From assembly GCA_020634335.1 (NCBI GenBank), contig JACKBY010000021.1, positions 1 through 60,668 of the forward strand: a stretch of 60,668 bases of DNA. Reading direction: 5' to 3'. The notes below the pieces were generated by a model that was given only the letters and a program-made list of their open reading frames with translations, did no database searches and had not been told where the DNA came from. Within the stretch, counting starts at the first letter, position 1; every line of letters starts with the position of its first letter. This DNA is from Promineifilum sp. (GTDB lineage Bacteria; Chloroflexota; Anaerolineae; Promineifilales; Promineifilaceae). The position numbers and the translations under genes were made by a program. This document shows positions 24,446 through 32,659 of the stretch, piece after piece.

Positions 24446-24454
24446 ACTATAGCA
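24446..24454 (-). promoter_or_regulatory. Extended -10 promoter of the small hypothetical gene
   Basis: On the - strand TGCTATAGT reads as TGn plus TATAGT. No clear -35 box precedes it. The leader would be about 40 nt. Confidence 0.4.
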
Positions 24455-24505
24455 TTTTGTTCGATATGGCGTCTGTCGCCTGGACGACATTAAGGATTGG
24501 GGCTC

Positions 24506-25210
24506 TTAAAGAAGACTCTGTTCCTGGATCTGCTGGATGGCTGAACGGTTCAGGAGCATTATCCGACCGCGGCCGGTCAAAAGCAGGTTGTCTCGTCGCC
24601 AACGACTCAGGATGGCAGCCACGGTCTGTCGCGTGAGCCCGGTGCGGTGTGCTAATTCTGCCTGCGACAGGGTGACGTAACCTTTGTCGGGGCCGTTTCG
24701 ATCCGCCTCATCCATCTCCAAGAGAACCCGGGCCAGCCGCGCCGGTGCATCGAGAAAGGCCAGAGCGCTTTCTCGCTTTTGAGATTTAAATAACCGTTGT
24801 GTGGCGATCTCCAGCATGCGCCGGGCAAGAGGCGGCTCATAATCGAGAACATCAAGAAACACACCGGCCTTTATCTCCAATACTTCGCTATTTTTTCTGG
24901 CTTGTGCTCCGGCGGTACGCATCCCGGACGCCAACAAGGCGACTTCCCCGAAACAATCGCCGACACTGAGTTCGTCGATAATCATCTCTCGACCATCAGC
25001 GTTTGCCAGGACCACGACTAGTTCACCCGACTTCACAATGTAAAGGGCATTGGCCGGATCGTGCTGATAAAAAAGAAACGACCCTTTCTTGACGGGAACC
25101 ACCCTGCTCGCATGGGACAATCTGATGTAGCTTTCATCCTGGAGGCCGGCGAAAACCGGCGTCGTGCGTAGTAGGCGCAATTTTTCCTGAGAGAAGATGT
25201 CCAGTGGCAC
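24506..25210 (-). CDS. Crp/Fnr family transcriptional regulator
   Basis: The 234-residue protein has an N-terminal cyclic-nucleotide-binding beta-barrel (about 10-130) and a C-terminal Crp-type winged helix with LSQAELAHRTGLTRQTVAAIL near residue 180. The pocket sequence FGEVALLASGMRTAGAQA has the Gly-Glu and Arg-Thr-Ala that contact cAMP or cGMP in true nucleotide binders. The N-terminus has no Fnr-type cysteine cluster. It is therefore a plausible cAMP receptor, and an adenylate cyclase lies at 9.7 kb, but pairing them is inference. AGGA lies about 9 nt before the GTG start. Confidence 0.88.
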   Translation of the reverse strand: MPLDIFSQEKLRLLRTTPVFAGLQDESYIRLSHASRVVPVKKGSFLFYQHDPANALYIVKSGELVVVLANADGREMIIDELSVGDCFGEVALLASGMRTAGAQARKNSEVLEIKAGVFLDVLDYEPPLARRMLEIATQRLFKSQKRESALAFLDAPARLARVLLEMDEADRNGPDKGYVTLSQAELAHRTGLTRQTVAAILSRWRRDNLLLTGRGRIMLLNRSAIQQIQEQSLL

Positions 25211-25284
25211 GGGTTGTTATCCTGACTCCGGAATTTGTCGGCTGCTGGCAGCGCGGCAGATTCATGCGTGGGCTATGGGTCTCA

Positions 25285-27066
25285 TCAAGCGTGGAGGTTT
25301 TCCAGCTCGTCGATCATGTCGCGAAGCACGTCGTATCCGCCCTGCCAGAAGGATGGCGCGGCAATATCGAATCCCGCTTCGTTTAACACTTTGGCCGGCT
25401 CTTCTGCTCCCCCGTAAGACAGAAGGTTCAAGTAACGGGGGATAAATGACTCTCCATCGACACGATACTGGCTGTATAGCGACAAGACCAGTAGTTGCCC
25501 GAAGCTGTAAGCATAGGTATAGAAGGGCGTGTGATAGATGTGGGGAATGGAAATCCACTCCCATCGAAAGTCGTCGCTCAGATCGACTGCTTCACCGAAT
25601 TGGGTTTGAAGGTTCTTGAGATAGGCCACACACAAATCGTCGGCCGATTTGCCGGCCATGATCAGGTCGTGGGCTTCACGCTCGAAGAGGGTGAAGTACG
25701 ATTGCCGTTGGACGGTGGCATAGGCGTCATCCACCGCATAGGCCAGCAAATCGCGCCGGACGGCCACGTCGGTTTCCTGTGACAAGAGGCGCTCGGTCAA
25801 CAGCATCTCGGAGAAGACGGAAGCCGTCTCCGCCAAGGGCAGCGATGGATGGTAGGTCAGCAGAGAGTGATTGGCGGAGAGGATGCCGTGGATGCCGTGA
25901 CCCAGTTCGTGGGCCAGCGTGGCGACATCACGAGCTTTGCCAGTGTAGTTTACGTGGACCCAGGGGGTCATGCCGGGGAGAACGCTATAGCAAAAGGCCC
26001 CGCCACGTTTGCCCGGCCTGATTTCCGCATCAATATGATTGTCGGTGACGATTCGCCAGGCCATATCGGCCACGGCCGGCGAGAAGTGCCGAAGACTGTC
26101 CATAATCAGGTCCAGCGCCTGAGCGTACTCGAACGTTTTGTCGGCCGTGGTCAGTGGGGAATAAATATCGTACCGGCGCAATCGTTTGACCCCCAGCCAT
26201 CCTGCCTTCAGCTTGAAATAGCGTTGGAAAAGATCGTTATTGTCGGCACAAACGCCCAAAAGCACGTCCACCACGTTATCCGGAATGTCGTTAGCCAGGT
26301 TACGTGCCGAGATGGCGGTGGGGTAGTGGCGCAGCAGCAGCGACTCCGAGTGCCAATCCCGGACGCGGTGGCTATACATCTGAGCCAGAACGGCGCTGTT
26401 ATCCTCATAGACACGGAACAATTCCTGATAAGCCGCGGCGCGGACGTCGGGTGAGGGATGGCGATAGAGTGCGCTCACCTGATCGCGGGTCAGGGTGCGA
26501 CGCTCGCCTTCCACCTCCACCGTAAAGGTAAAGCCGTTGGTGATCATGTCGTAAAGGCTGACGATGGCGTTGATGCCATTCGTGTCCTTTAGATTAATGA
26601 TCTGCTCCTCGCTTTCGCCCAGGGTATAAGGCTTGAACTTGAGCAAGTTGTTCAGATAGTGACGGTTATCCCCCTCCGGTGCTAAACGCGTGACGATCTC
26701 CGGGGTCAGGCTTTTCAGCCACAGCGTAAAGAAGAGGGTGCGATTATCGGCGGCCGTGACGGCCTGGTCGACGCGATCACGCAATATCAACGCCGCTTGA
26801 TTTTTCACATCCGAGAAGAAGAACAGGTGGGCGTAGGCATAAGCCCGGTAACCGAGTTCAAGGATGTGTTCATACTGCCGCAGGATGCTCCGGAATTCGT
26901 CATGCCCAATTGTGTCGGACAATAGCTCTCGATTTACCTCAAACGAGGTGATGGACCCATCCAGATCGGCCAGGAGCGCGTCCATCGAATCTTCGAGAGG
27001 CGTGGCGAGAAGGTCTTCCAGACTCCAGGCCGTGGGCAGTAATTCTTGGGTTGTATTATTCATCAT
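25285..27066 (-). CDS. M3 family oligoendopeptidase (PepF-like)
   Basis: This zinc metallopeptidase cleaves short peptides in the cytoplasm. The HExxH motif is in TLAHELGHGIHGIL, and the third ligand Glu follows in ASVFSEMLLTERLL. The N-terminal helical domain and roughly 593-residue length match the pepF/M3 group. I placed the start at the ATG at 27066 because TTGGAG lies 9 nt upstream, while the TTG at 27081 overlaps that site. It stands alone between the Crp-type gene and the tRNA gene. Confidence 0.92.
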   Translation of the reverse strand: MMNNTTQELLPTAWSLEDLLATPLEDSMDALLADLDGSITSFEVNRELLSDTIGHDEFRSILRQYEHILELGYRAYAYAHLFFFSDVKNQAALILRDRVDQAVTAADNRTLFFTLWLKSLTPEIVTRLAPEGDNRHYLNNLLKFKPYTLGESEEQIINLKDTNGINAIVSLYDMITNGFTFTVEVEGERRTLTRDQVSALYRHPSPDVRAAAYQELFRVYEDNSAVLAQMYSHRVRDWHSESLLLRHYPTAISARNLANDIPDNVVDVLLGVCADNNDLFQRYFKLKAGWLGVKRLRRYDIYSPLTTADKTFEYAQALDLIMDSLRHFSPAVADMAWRIVTDNHIDAEIRPGKRGGAFCYSVLPGMTPWVHVNYTGKARDVATLAHELGHGIHGILSANHSLLTYHPSLPLAETASVFSEMLLTERLLSQETDVAVRRDLLAYAVDDAYATVQRQSYFTLFEREAHDLIMAGKSADDLCVAYLKNLQTQFGEAVDLSDDFRWEWISIPHIYHTPFYTYAYSFGQLLVLSLYSQYRVDGESFIPRYLNLLSYGGAEEPAKVLNEAGFDIAAPSFWQGGYDVLRDMIDELENLHA

Positions 27067-27139
27067 AACCAGATGCTCCAAAATCCCGGTGAAGTTTAGC
27101 GATTATTGTAGCTGGAAGTTTGGTTTTGTCGGAATAAAA

Positions 27140-27170
27140 CAAAAAGTCGCAGTGGTTCACACTGCGACTT
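27140..27170 (-). terminator. Terminator of the tRNA-Met gene
   Basis: On the - strand AAGTCGCAGTG and CACTGCGACTT form a perfect 11-bp stem with a 5-nt loop, followed by TTTGTTTTATT. It begins 8 nt after the tRNA. Confidence 0.9.
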
Positions 27171-27177
27171 CTTCTCA

Positions 27178-27251
27178 GGTAGCGGGGGCGCGATTCGAAC
27201 GCGCGACCTCCGGGTTATGAGCCCGACGAGCTGCCTCTGCTCTACCCCGCA
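27178..27251 (-). tRNA. tRNA-Met(CAT), probable initiator
   Basis: A complete cloverleaf is visible with anticodon CAT. Three features mark it as the initiator: the anticodon stem carries three G-C pairs (GGG-CTCATAA-CCC), position 1 does not pair with position 72 (T and T), and the D-stem has A11-T24. The T-arm is GCGCG-TTCGAAT-CGCGC. The discriminator is A, followed by CC and then T, so the 3' CCA is not fully encoded. The D-loop is short (7 nt). Confidence 0.93.
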
Positions 27252-27298
27252 ACGACAGGATGAAATTATAGCACCGAACGACGGAAAGTCAAATGCGA

Positions 27299-27327
27299 TT
27301 GACGGGTGGGCCGGCTCCCTTTATAAT
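27299..27327 (+). promoter_or_regulatory. Promoter of the thiamine transporter operon
   Basis: TTGACG (27299-27304) and TATAAT (27322-27327) are separated by exactly 17 nt. Transcription would start near 27334, about 15-25 nt before the TPP aptamer. Confidence 0.85.
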
Positions 27328-27348
27328 CAACGGTAACAACAATTTTAT

Positions 27349-27457
27349 AGGTGTCTTGCGGGTGTCCGGTCGCAACCGGTCTGAGATGTTCCTGGAAAGT
27401 GAACAAACCGCTCTACCTGATCCAGGTCATGCTGGCGTAGGGAAATGACGACGAATC
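27349..27457 (+). promoter_or_regulatory. TPP riboswitch (THI element) aptamer
   Basis: The conserved core is clear: GGGTGTCC near 27360, the CCGGT-CGCA-ACCGG hairpin (27366-27379), CTGAGA at 27381-27386, and ACCTGATCCAGGTCATGC at 27415-27432, followed by TGGCGTAGGGA ending at 27443. An optional extra stem, TGTTC/GAACA, lies between the two halves. When thiamine pyrophosphate is bound, the downstream terminator should form and shut off the transporter genes. Confidence 0.95.
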
Positions 27458-27462
27458 GTTCC

Positions 27463-27491
27463 AAGCGCTCCTGACCCAGGGGCGCTTTTTC
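27463..27491 (+). terminator. Riboswitch-controlled terminator
   Basis: AAGCGCTCCTG (27463-27473) pairs with CAGGGGCGCTT (27477-27487) over 11 pairs including one wobble, with loop ACC, and is followed by TTTCG. It stands between the aptamer and the GGAGG of the first gene, as expected for transcriptional control. Confidence 0.9.
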
Positions 27492-27501
27492 GTGGAGGTT
27501 T

Positions 27502-28560
27502 ATGATGCGGAGTATTGCCAAGTGGCTAGTATTGTTAGTAATCGCCGGGCTGGCAACGGCGTGTTCGGCCGGCGGTGGAGCAACCGACGGGCCGGTTGTC
27601 GTGCGGCTGATGACTCACGACAGCTTCGACGTGAGCGCCGAGCTTATCGCGACTTTCGAAGCGGAGACGGGGATTCAGGTCGAAATCTTCAAGGCGGGAG
27701 ACGGCGGCGAAATGCTCAACAAGGCCATTCTGGCCAAAGATGCGCCCCTGGCCGACGTGTTGTTCGGCGTCGACAACACCTTCCTGAGTCGCGCGCTGGA
27801 CAACGACATTTTCCTTCCCTACCAGTCGCCGCTATTGGGCGATGTGAGCGATGCCCTGGAGCTTGATTCGCAATATCGGGTGTCGCCGGTCGATTTCGGC
27901 GATATATGCCTTAACTATGATGTGGCCTGGTTTGAGGAAGAGGGCGTGCCCCCACCCGATTCCCTGGGCGATTTGGTCGACCCGACCTATGCTGGTCTCA
28001 CGGTCATCGAAAATGCGGCTACTTCCACACCGGGCCTGGGGTTCTTGCTGGTGACAATTGAAGCCTTTGGTGAGGATGGCTACCTGGATTACTGGCAGCA
28101 GTTGGCGGCCAATGACGTGTTGGTTGTTGACGGGTGGGAGCAGGCCTATTACAGTCATTTTACGGCCGCCTCGGACGGCGACCGGCCGATCGTCGTTAGT
28201 TATGCCACAAGCCCGGTGGCCGAGGTCTACTTCGCCGAGGAAACACCGGTCACTGCGCCCACGGCCGCGGTGCTGACCGACGGGACTTGCTTCCGGCAGA
28301 TCGAATTCATTGGCATCCTGAAGGGCACCGCGGTCGAGGAACAAGCCCGTCTGCTGGTTGATTTTCTTCTGGATAAAGCATTTCAGGAGGATATTCCTTT
28401 GAAAATGTTTGTCTTCCCCGCCAACGAGACAGCGCAACTGCCTGAAATCTTCCGGATGTATGGACACGCCGCAGACGCCCCGGCGCAGATGGCCCCGGAA
28501 CGCATCGCTGCCAATCGCGAGACGTGGATTCAGGACTGGACGAATATAGTTCTGCGCTGA
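27502..28560 (+). CDS. thiB: Thiamine ABC transporter substrate-binding lipoprotein (ThiB-like)
   Basis: A signal peptide (residues 1-20) ends in a lipobox, LATAC, so the protein is a lipoprotein facing the outside. The mature part follows the ThiB/TbpA pattern: RLMTHDSFDVSAELIATFE at the start, ADVLFGVDNTFLSRAL, and VDFGDICLNYD. It binds thiamine, or a phosphate ester of it, and passes it to the permease. The TPP riboswitch upstream supports this assignment. GGAGG lies 6 nt before the first of two adjacent ATG codons. Confidence 0.9.
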   Translation: MMRSIAKWLVLLVIAGLATACSAGGGATDGPVVVRLMTHDSFDVSAELIATFEAETGIQVEIFKAGDGGEMLNKAILAKDAPLADVLFGVDNTFLSRALDNDIFLPYQSPLLGDVSDALELDSQYRVSPVDFGDICLNYDVAWFEEEGVPPPDSLGDLVDPTYAGLTVIENAATSTPGLGFLLVTIEAFGEDGYLDYWQQLAANDVLVVDGWEQAYYSHFTAASDGDRPIVVSYATSPVAEVYFAEETPVTAPTAAVLTDGTCFRQIEFIGILKGTAVEEQARLLVDFLLDKAFQEDIPLKMFVFPANETAQLPEIFRMYGHAADAPAQMAPERIAANRETWIQDWTNIVLR

Positions 28561-30305
28561 TGGTTCCTCCACCTGTGGCTGAAAGTCTCACGGGCCGGCG
28601 CAACCCGGCGCGCCTGATCCTCGCGGGAATCGTGTTCCTGCTGCCCATCATTTTCTTCGCCCTGTTCTACATCTACCCGCTTGGATCTATTCTCCGATTG
28701 GGACTGATACCCGAGGGCGTTCTTGACACGGCCGCATTAACACAACTGTTTACCGACGGTTATCTGCTGCGGGTTTTGTGGTTTACAACCTGGCAAGCTA
28801 TGGTCTCGACTGTCCTGACGTTGCTCTTGGCGTTTCCGGGGGCCTACGTCCTGGCCCGATATCGGTTTCGCGGCAAAACAGCCGTGCGCACCTTGGCCAC
28901 TTTGCCGTTCGTTTTGCCGACGGTGGTGGTGGCGGCGGCATTTGTGGCCCTGATTGGGCCCAGTGGTGTCATCAATACCTGGCTGCGCGACTTATTCGCG
29001 CTTGAGGCTGCCCCGATCCGGCTCAACCAGACGGTGTGGATCATCCTGGCCGCCCATGTTTTCTATAATTACAGCGTCGTCTTGCGCCTTCTAAGCGCCT
29101 ATTGGCAAAATTTACCGCCTTCTATGACCCAGGCCGCCCAGATGCTGGGTGCTTCTCCGCGGCGAGTTTTCTTTGAGGTGACGCTCCCCTTGTTGCGGCC
29201 GGCCATTACGTCCGCGGCCACGTTGGTGTTCATCTTTTGCTTCACCAGCTTTGGGGTAATCGTTATTCTCGGTGGGCCGCGCTTCGCCACGCTGGAAGTG
29301 GAAATCTATCGACAGGCGCTAAATCTGTTTAGCCTGCCGCTGGCCGCGGCGCTTTCTCTATGGCAAATCATCTTTACATTCATCCTGATGTGGGTCTACA
29401 CGCGCACCCAGGCGCGGGTTGGGCAAACCGTGAAAGCGATCTCGCGGGGTGCAGTCGAGCGGGCAGTGAAAAAGCCGCGAGAGAAGATATTCGTCTTTGG
29501 TAATGTGGTGCTGATCGTGATGCTTATCGGCGCGCCCTTGTACGCCCTTGTCGTGCGGTCCTTTCGCGGCCGCAGTGGGTTCACAACCGCTTATTATCAG
29601 GCGCTTTTCACCAACCGCGATGACTCGCTATTTTTCATCCCGCCGGGGGAAGCGATACTCAATTCAGTGTTGATTGCCTTGGTGGCGATGGCTCTTTCCG
29701 TAAGTCTCGGCCTTCTGGCTGCCCAAGCCCTGACGCGGTGGGAGCGCGAGACAAACGGCCGCAAGCCGATTGGGACGACCCTTCTGGCGCGGGGATTGGA
29801 CGCGCTGCTGATGCTGCCCCTGGCTACCTCGGCCGTGACCATCGGCCTGGGCTATCTGATTGCCTTTGGACAATCGCCGTTCAATTGGCGCGCCTCTCTG
29901 CTCATGTTGCCCATCGCCCATGCCGTCGTGGCTGTGCCGTTCGTCATGCGCGCCGTCTTGCCGGGATTTCGCGGCATCCAGCCGGCGCTGCGCGAAGCGG
30001 CGGCCATTCTGGGGGCTGGTGGTTGGCGGGTGTGGTGGGAGGTAGACTGGCCGCTCATCCGCCGGCCGATTCTGGTTGGAGCAGTGTACGCCTTCACCAT
30101 CAGTTTGGGCGAATTCGGCACGTCGATCTTTCTGGCCCGGCCGGAGAGGCCTACCATGCCGCTGGCTATCTATCGCTTTCTGGGCCAACCGGGGGCTTTA
30201 AATTATGGTCAGGCGTTGGCGATGAGCGTCTTGCTAATGCTGGTTTGCGCCGTGGCTTTTCTGGCTATTGAGCATTTTCGGTTTGGCAATGAGGGAGAGT
30301 TTTAA
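28560..30305 (+). CDS. thiP: Thiamine ABC transporter permease (ThiP-like, fused two-domain)
   Basis: The 581-residue protein is a tandem fusion of two permease domains of about six helices each. Each carries an EAA loop: AAQMLGASPRRVFFEVTLPLL near residue 200 and AAAILGAGGWRVWWEVDWPLI near residue 490. This internal duplication is typical of ThiP and iron(III)-type permeases. The ATG at 28560 overlaps the thiB stop codon (TGATG). An in-frame ATG at 28524 inside thiB is less likely. Confidence 0.9.
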   Translation: MVPPPVAESLTGRRNPARLILAGIVFLLPIIFFALFYIYPLGSILRLGLIPEGVLDTAALTQLFTDGYLLRVLWFTTWQAMVSTVLTLLLAFPGAYVLARYRFRGKTAVRTLATLPFVLPTVVVAAAFVALIGPSGVINTWLRDLFALEAAPIRLNQTVWIILAAHVFYNYSVVLRLLSAYWQNLPPSMTQAAQMLGASPRRVFFEVTLPLLRPAITSAATLVFIFCFTSFGVIVILGGPRFATLEVEIYRQALNLFSLPLAAALSLWQIIFTFILMWVYTRTQARVGQTVKAISRGAVERAVKKPREKIFVFGNVVLIVMLIGAPLYALVVRSFRGRSGFTTAYYQALFTNRDDSLFFIPPGEAILNSVLIALVAMALSVSLGLLAAQALTRWERETNGRKPIGTTLLARGLDALLMLPLATSAVTIGLGYLIAFGQSPFNWRASLLMLPIAHAVVAVPFVMRAVLPGFRGIQPALREAAAILGAGGWRVWWEVDWPLIRRPILVGAVYAFTISLGEFGTSIFLARPERPTMPLAIYRFLGQPGALNYGQALAMSVLLMLVCAVAFLAIEHFRFGNEGEF

Positions 30306-31375
30306 TGCCCATTGCATTTTTGGAAGTTGACCGAATCGGCAAGTCCTATGACGCGACCGTCTACGCCGTGCGCGACGTTGATCTCAGCCTGGAGCGGGGA
30401 GAAATTCTGTGCCTGTTGGGGCCTTCCGGCAGTGGTAAGACAACTCTATTACGCCTGATTGCCGGGCTTGAACAGCCTGATCGCGGCACGATCACTTTCG
30501 AAGGCCGGGACGTGACGGCAACGCCGCCCCACGAGCGCGGCTTCGGCATGATGTTTCAGGACTTTGCCCTTTTCCCCCATCGGAATGTCGGCGAGAACGT
30601 CGGTTTTGGGTTACGCATGCAAGGGCTGGCTGCCGGCGACATCGCCGGGCGAGTAGCCGAGATGTTGGCCCTTGTAGAACTGGATGGTCTGGAGGCGCGG
30701 GAGATTTCCCAGCTATCGGGCGGCGAGCAGCAGCGCGTTGCCCTGGCACGCGCGTTGGCGCCCGGGCCGCGACTGCTGCTGCTCGACGAGCCGCTGGGCG
30801 CTCTCGACCGCGCGCTGCGAGAACGCCTGATGCTTGACCTGCGGACTATACTGAAGCGCGTCGACATGACGGCCATCTACGTCACGCATGATCAGACCGA
30901 GGCGTTCGCCGTTGGTGATCGGGTGGCCGTCATGAATGCCGGTGAGATCGTGCAAATCGGTACGCCACAGGCGATTTACGAACGCCCGGCTACGCCCTTC
31001 GTGGCCCGCTTTCTAGGATTTCGTAACCTCATTTCGGGGATGATCAGCGACGATGGTACTGTTAAAACCCTTATCGGCTATTTTCTACCCGAGGGACCGA
31101 TTCCGCCGGTGGGTGAAGAAGTAACGCTTTTGATTAAGCCGGTCATGGCGCGTGTAGAAGTTCCACCCGATTTGTTGCCGTCTGATGTAAACAGTATCAA
31201 CGGCGTGGTGGACACAGTGACGTTTCGCGGCCGATTCTCGCAGATCTGGGTGTTGTCGCGTGGCGAACGCCTGCTTTTCGACGCGCCGGGCGATCCGCGG
31301 CTTCATCCGGGCGATGAAGTTCGCATTCCCCTGTTGCCCGATCAACTCCAGATATATGAGTCATCACTGCAATAG
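30305..31375 (+). CDS. thiQ: Thiamine ABC transporter ATP-binding protein (ThiQ-like)
   Basis: The ATPase of the importer. Walker A is GPSGSGKTT, the signature is LSGGEQQRVALARAL, Walker B is LLLLDEPLGALD, and the switch His lies in YVTHDQTEAF. The 356-residue length includes a C-terminal TOBE-like domain (about 270-350), which makes it longer than E. coli ThiQ (about 230) and more like spermidine or iron transporter ATPases. Its ATG overlaps the thiP stop codon (TAATG). The riboswitch context favours thiamine as the substrate. Confidence 0.9.
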   Translation: MPIAFLEVDRIGKSYDATVYAVRDVDLSLERGEILCLLGPSGSGKTTLLRLIAGLEQPDRGTITFEGRDVTATPPHERGFGMMFQDFALFPHRNVGENVGFGLRMQGLAAGDIAGRVAEMLALVELDGLEAREISQLSGGEQQRVALARALAPGPRLLLLDEPLGALDRALRERLMLDLRTILKRVDMTAIYVTHDQTEAFAVGDRVAVMNAGEIVQIGTPQAIYERPATPFVARFLGFRNLISGMISDDGTVKTLIGYFLPEGPIPPVGEEVTLLIKPVMARVEVPPDLLPSDVNSINGVVDTVTFRGRFSQIWVLSRGERLLFDAPGDPRLHPGDEVRIPLLPDQLQIYESSLQ

Positions 31376-31410
31376 TTAACCCCACTCTCGTAACTACTGG
31401 GACGACCATG

Positions 31411-31416
31411 TATACT
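31411..31416 (+). promoter_or_regulatory. -10 element upstream of the M50 leader
   Basis: TATACT lies 18 nt before the leader ORF start at 31434, so transcription would begin near 31423, just ahead of the GGGAG site. No convincing -35 hexamer is present. Confidence 0.4.
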
Positions 31417-31433
31417 TATGTGTGGGAGATAAA

Positions 31434-31496
31434 ATGAGGCCGGAATCTACTGATAGTCACTATCACGTGTGGCCGCGAACGCTGAATTATGTTTGA
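31434..31496 (+). CDS. Possible 20-codon leader peptide ahead of the M50 protease
   Basis: A short frame begins with ATG 5 nt after GGGAG and encodes MRPESTDSHYHVWPRTLNYV, then stops with TGA. The stop (31494-31496) lies just past the ATG of the protease gene (31489), in another frame, so the two overlap by 8 nt. The protease gene has no Shine-Dalgarno site of its own. This is the arrangement of translational coupling. No codon run for one amino acid points to amino-acid attenuation. Confidence 0.45.
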   Translation: MRPESTDSHYHVWPRTLNYV

Positions 31497-32124
31497 TCTT
31501 GATATTTACACCATCATTGCGCGTATCATCGTTTTGCTTGTTGCATTCACGATCCACGAGCTGGCCCATGCCGTGACGGCCGATTATCTGGGCGACCCCA
31601 CGCCGCGCCGTATGGGGCGCATTACCCTGAACCCGCTTAAGCATCTGGACCCATTCGGCACGATCATGCTGATAATCGCCGGATTCGGTTGGGCCAAGCC
31701 GGTCATGGTCAATCCCATGAACATGCGCGGCAATCCGCGTACTTCAATGGCTATCGTGGCGATTGCGGGGCCATTGTCGAACCTGGTGATGGCCGCTATT
31801 GCCGCCGTTTTCTTTCGTGCCGGTCTGGTCGATACGAACTCCCTGTTCCTGGGCAACGCAAGTTCTCTGTCGCTGGCCAACCTCCTTATCCAGTTCCTGT
31901 ATATCAACCTGGCGTTGGCGTTCTTCAACCTCATCCCGGTGCCCCCATTGGACGGCTCGAAAATTCTCTTCGCCATCCTGCCGCCGGAACTCGGTTATCG
32001 CTTGCGGCCGCTGGAACAATACGGCTTTATGATTCTCTTTCTGGTCGTCTTCCTCGTGCCCCAGGTGTTGAATTTCTTGGTGTGGCGTCCTGTCGAGGCC
32101 ACAGCTCAACTACTCCTCGGCTAG
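31489..32124 (+). CDS. Site-2 protease family protein (M50, membrane zinc protease)
   Basis: The 211-residue protein has about five to six TM helices. The HExxH motif FTIHELAHAV is near residue 24 in the first helix, and the second conserved motif is NLIPVPPLDGSKIL, whose Asp completes the zinc site. It is a minimal short-form M50 peptidase without a PDZ domain. Such proteins cut membrane substrates such as anti-sigma factors. The target is unknown. Translation may depend on the short ORF overlapping its start. Confidence 0.9.
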   Translation: MFDLDIYTIIARIIVLLVAFTIHELAHAVTADYLGDPTPRRMGRITLNPLKHLDPFGTIMLIIAGFGWAKPVMVNPMNMRGNPRTSMAIVAIAGPLSNLVMAAIAAVFFRAGLVDTNSLFLGNASSLSLANLLIQFLYINLALAFFNLIPVPPLDGSKILFAILPPELGYRLRPLEQYGFMILFLVVFLVPQVLNFLVWRPVEATAQLLLG

Positions 32125-32125
32125 C

Positions 32126-32644
32126 GTGAAAATCGCTTATCGCTTGCGGCAACTGGTTGCCAACCTGAGGGCCAGACCGCTGGCCGAAGACGCGCGTCGC
32201 GAGGTTGCCGACCTCCTGAGCGAGCGCGAACAAGCCTTGTTCTATGGCTACACCTACGCGGATCAGGCTCACGCCATTCGCGTTTTACACTGCCTGCGCG
32301 ATGCGGGTTATAATCACCCGGATTTGCTGACCGCCGCCTTGTTACACGACACCGGCAAAATACGATGCCCCTTATCGGTTTGGGATCGTACCATTATCGT
32401 CGTTGGTAGCGCGTTGTTCCCCCGAAGGGCAATCGAGTGGGGCAATGGCTCGCTGGACAGCCGGCGACGACCATTTATTGCCCGCGCTCGACATCCACAA
32501 TGGGGCGCGGAGATGGCCGCCGCAGCGGGCAGCCGGCCGGCGGTAATCGATTTGATCCGGCGACATCAGGATAAACATGACTCAGTCGACAATGAGAACG
32601 ACCGATTACTGGTCCAACTCCAATGGGCTGATGATCAGAGCTAA
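32126..32644 (+). CDS. HD-domain hydrolase
   Basis: The 172-residue protein has a metal-binding HD motif in AALLHDTGKIRCPLS near residue 73. An earlier His (ADQAHAIRVL, about residue 50) and a later Asp region complete the usual set. HD proteins are phosphohydrolases, often acting on nucleotides. The substrate is unknown. The GTG start at 32126 follows the M50 stop codon by 1 nt, so the two are probably co-translated, and no separate ribosome-binding site is obvious. Confidence 0.8.
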   Translation: MKIAYRLRQLVANLRARPLAEDARREVADLLSEREQALFYGYTYADQAHAIRVLHCLRDAGYNHPDLLTAALLHDTGKIRCPLSVWDRTIIVVGSALFPRRAIEWGNGSLDSRRRPFIARARHPQWGAEMAAAAGSRPAVIDLIRRHQDKHDSVDNENDRLLVQLQWADDQS

Positions 32645-32659
32645 ATACGAGGGAATCAA

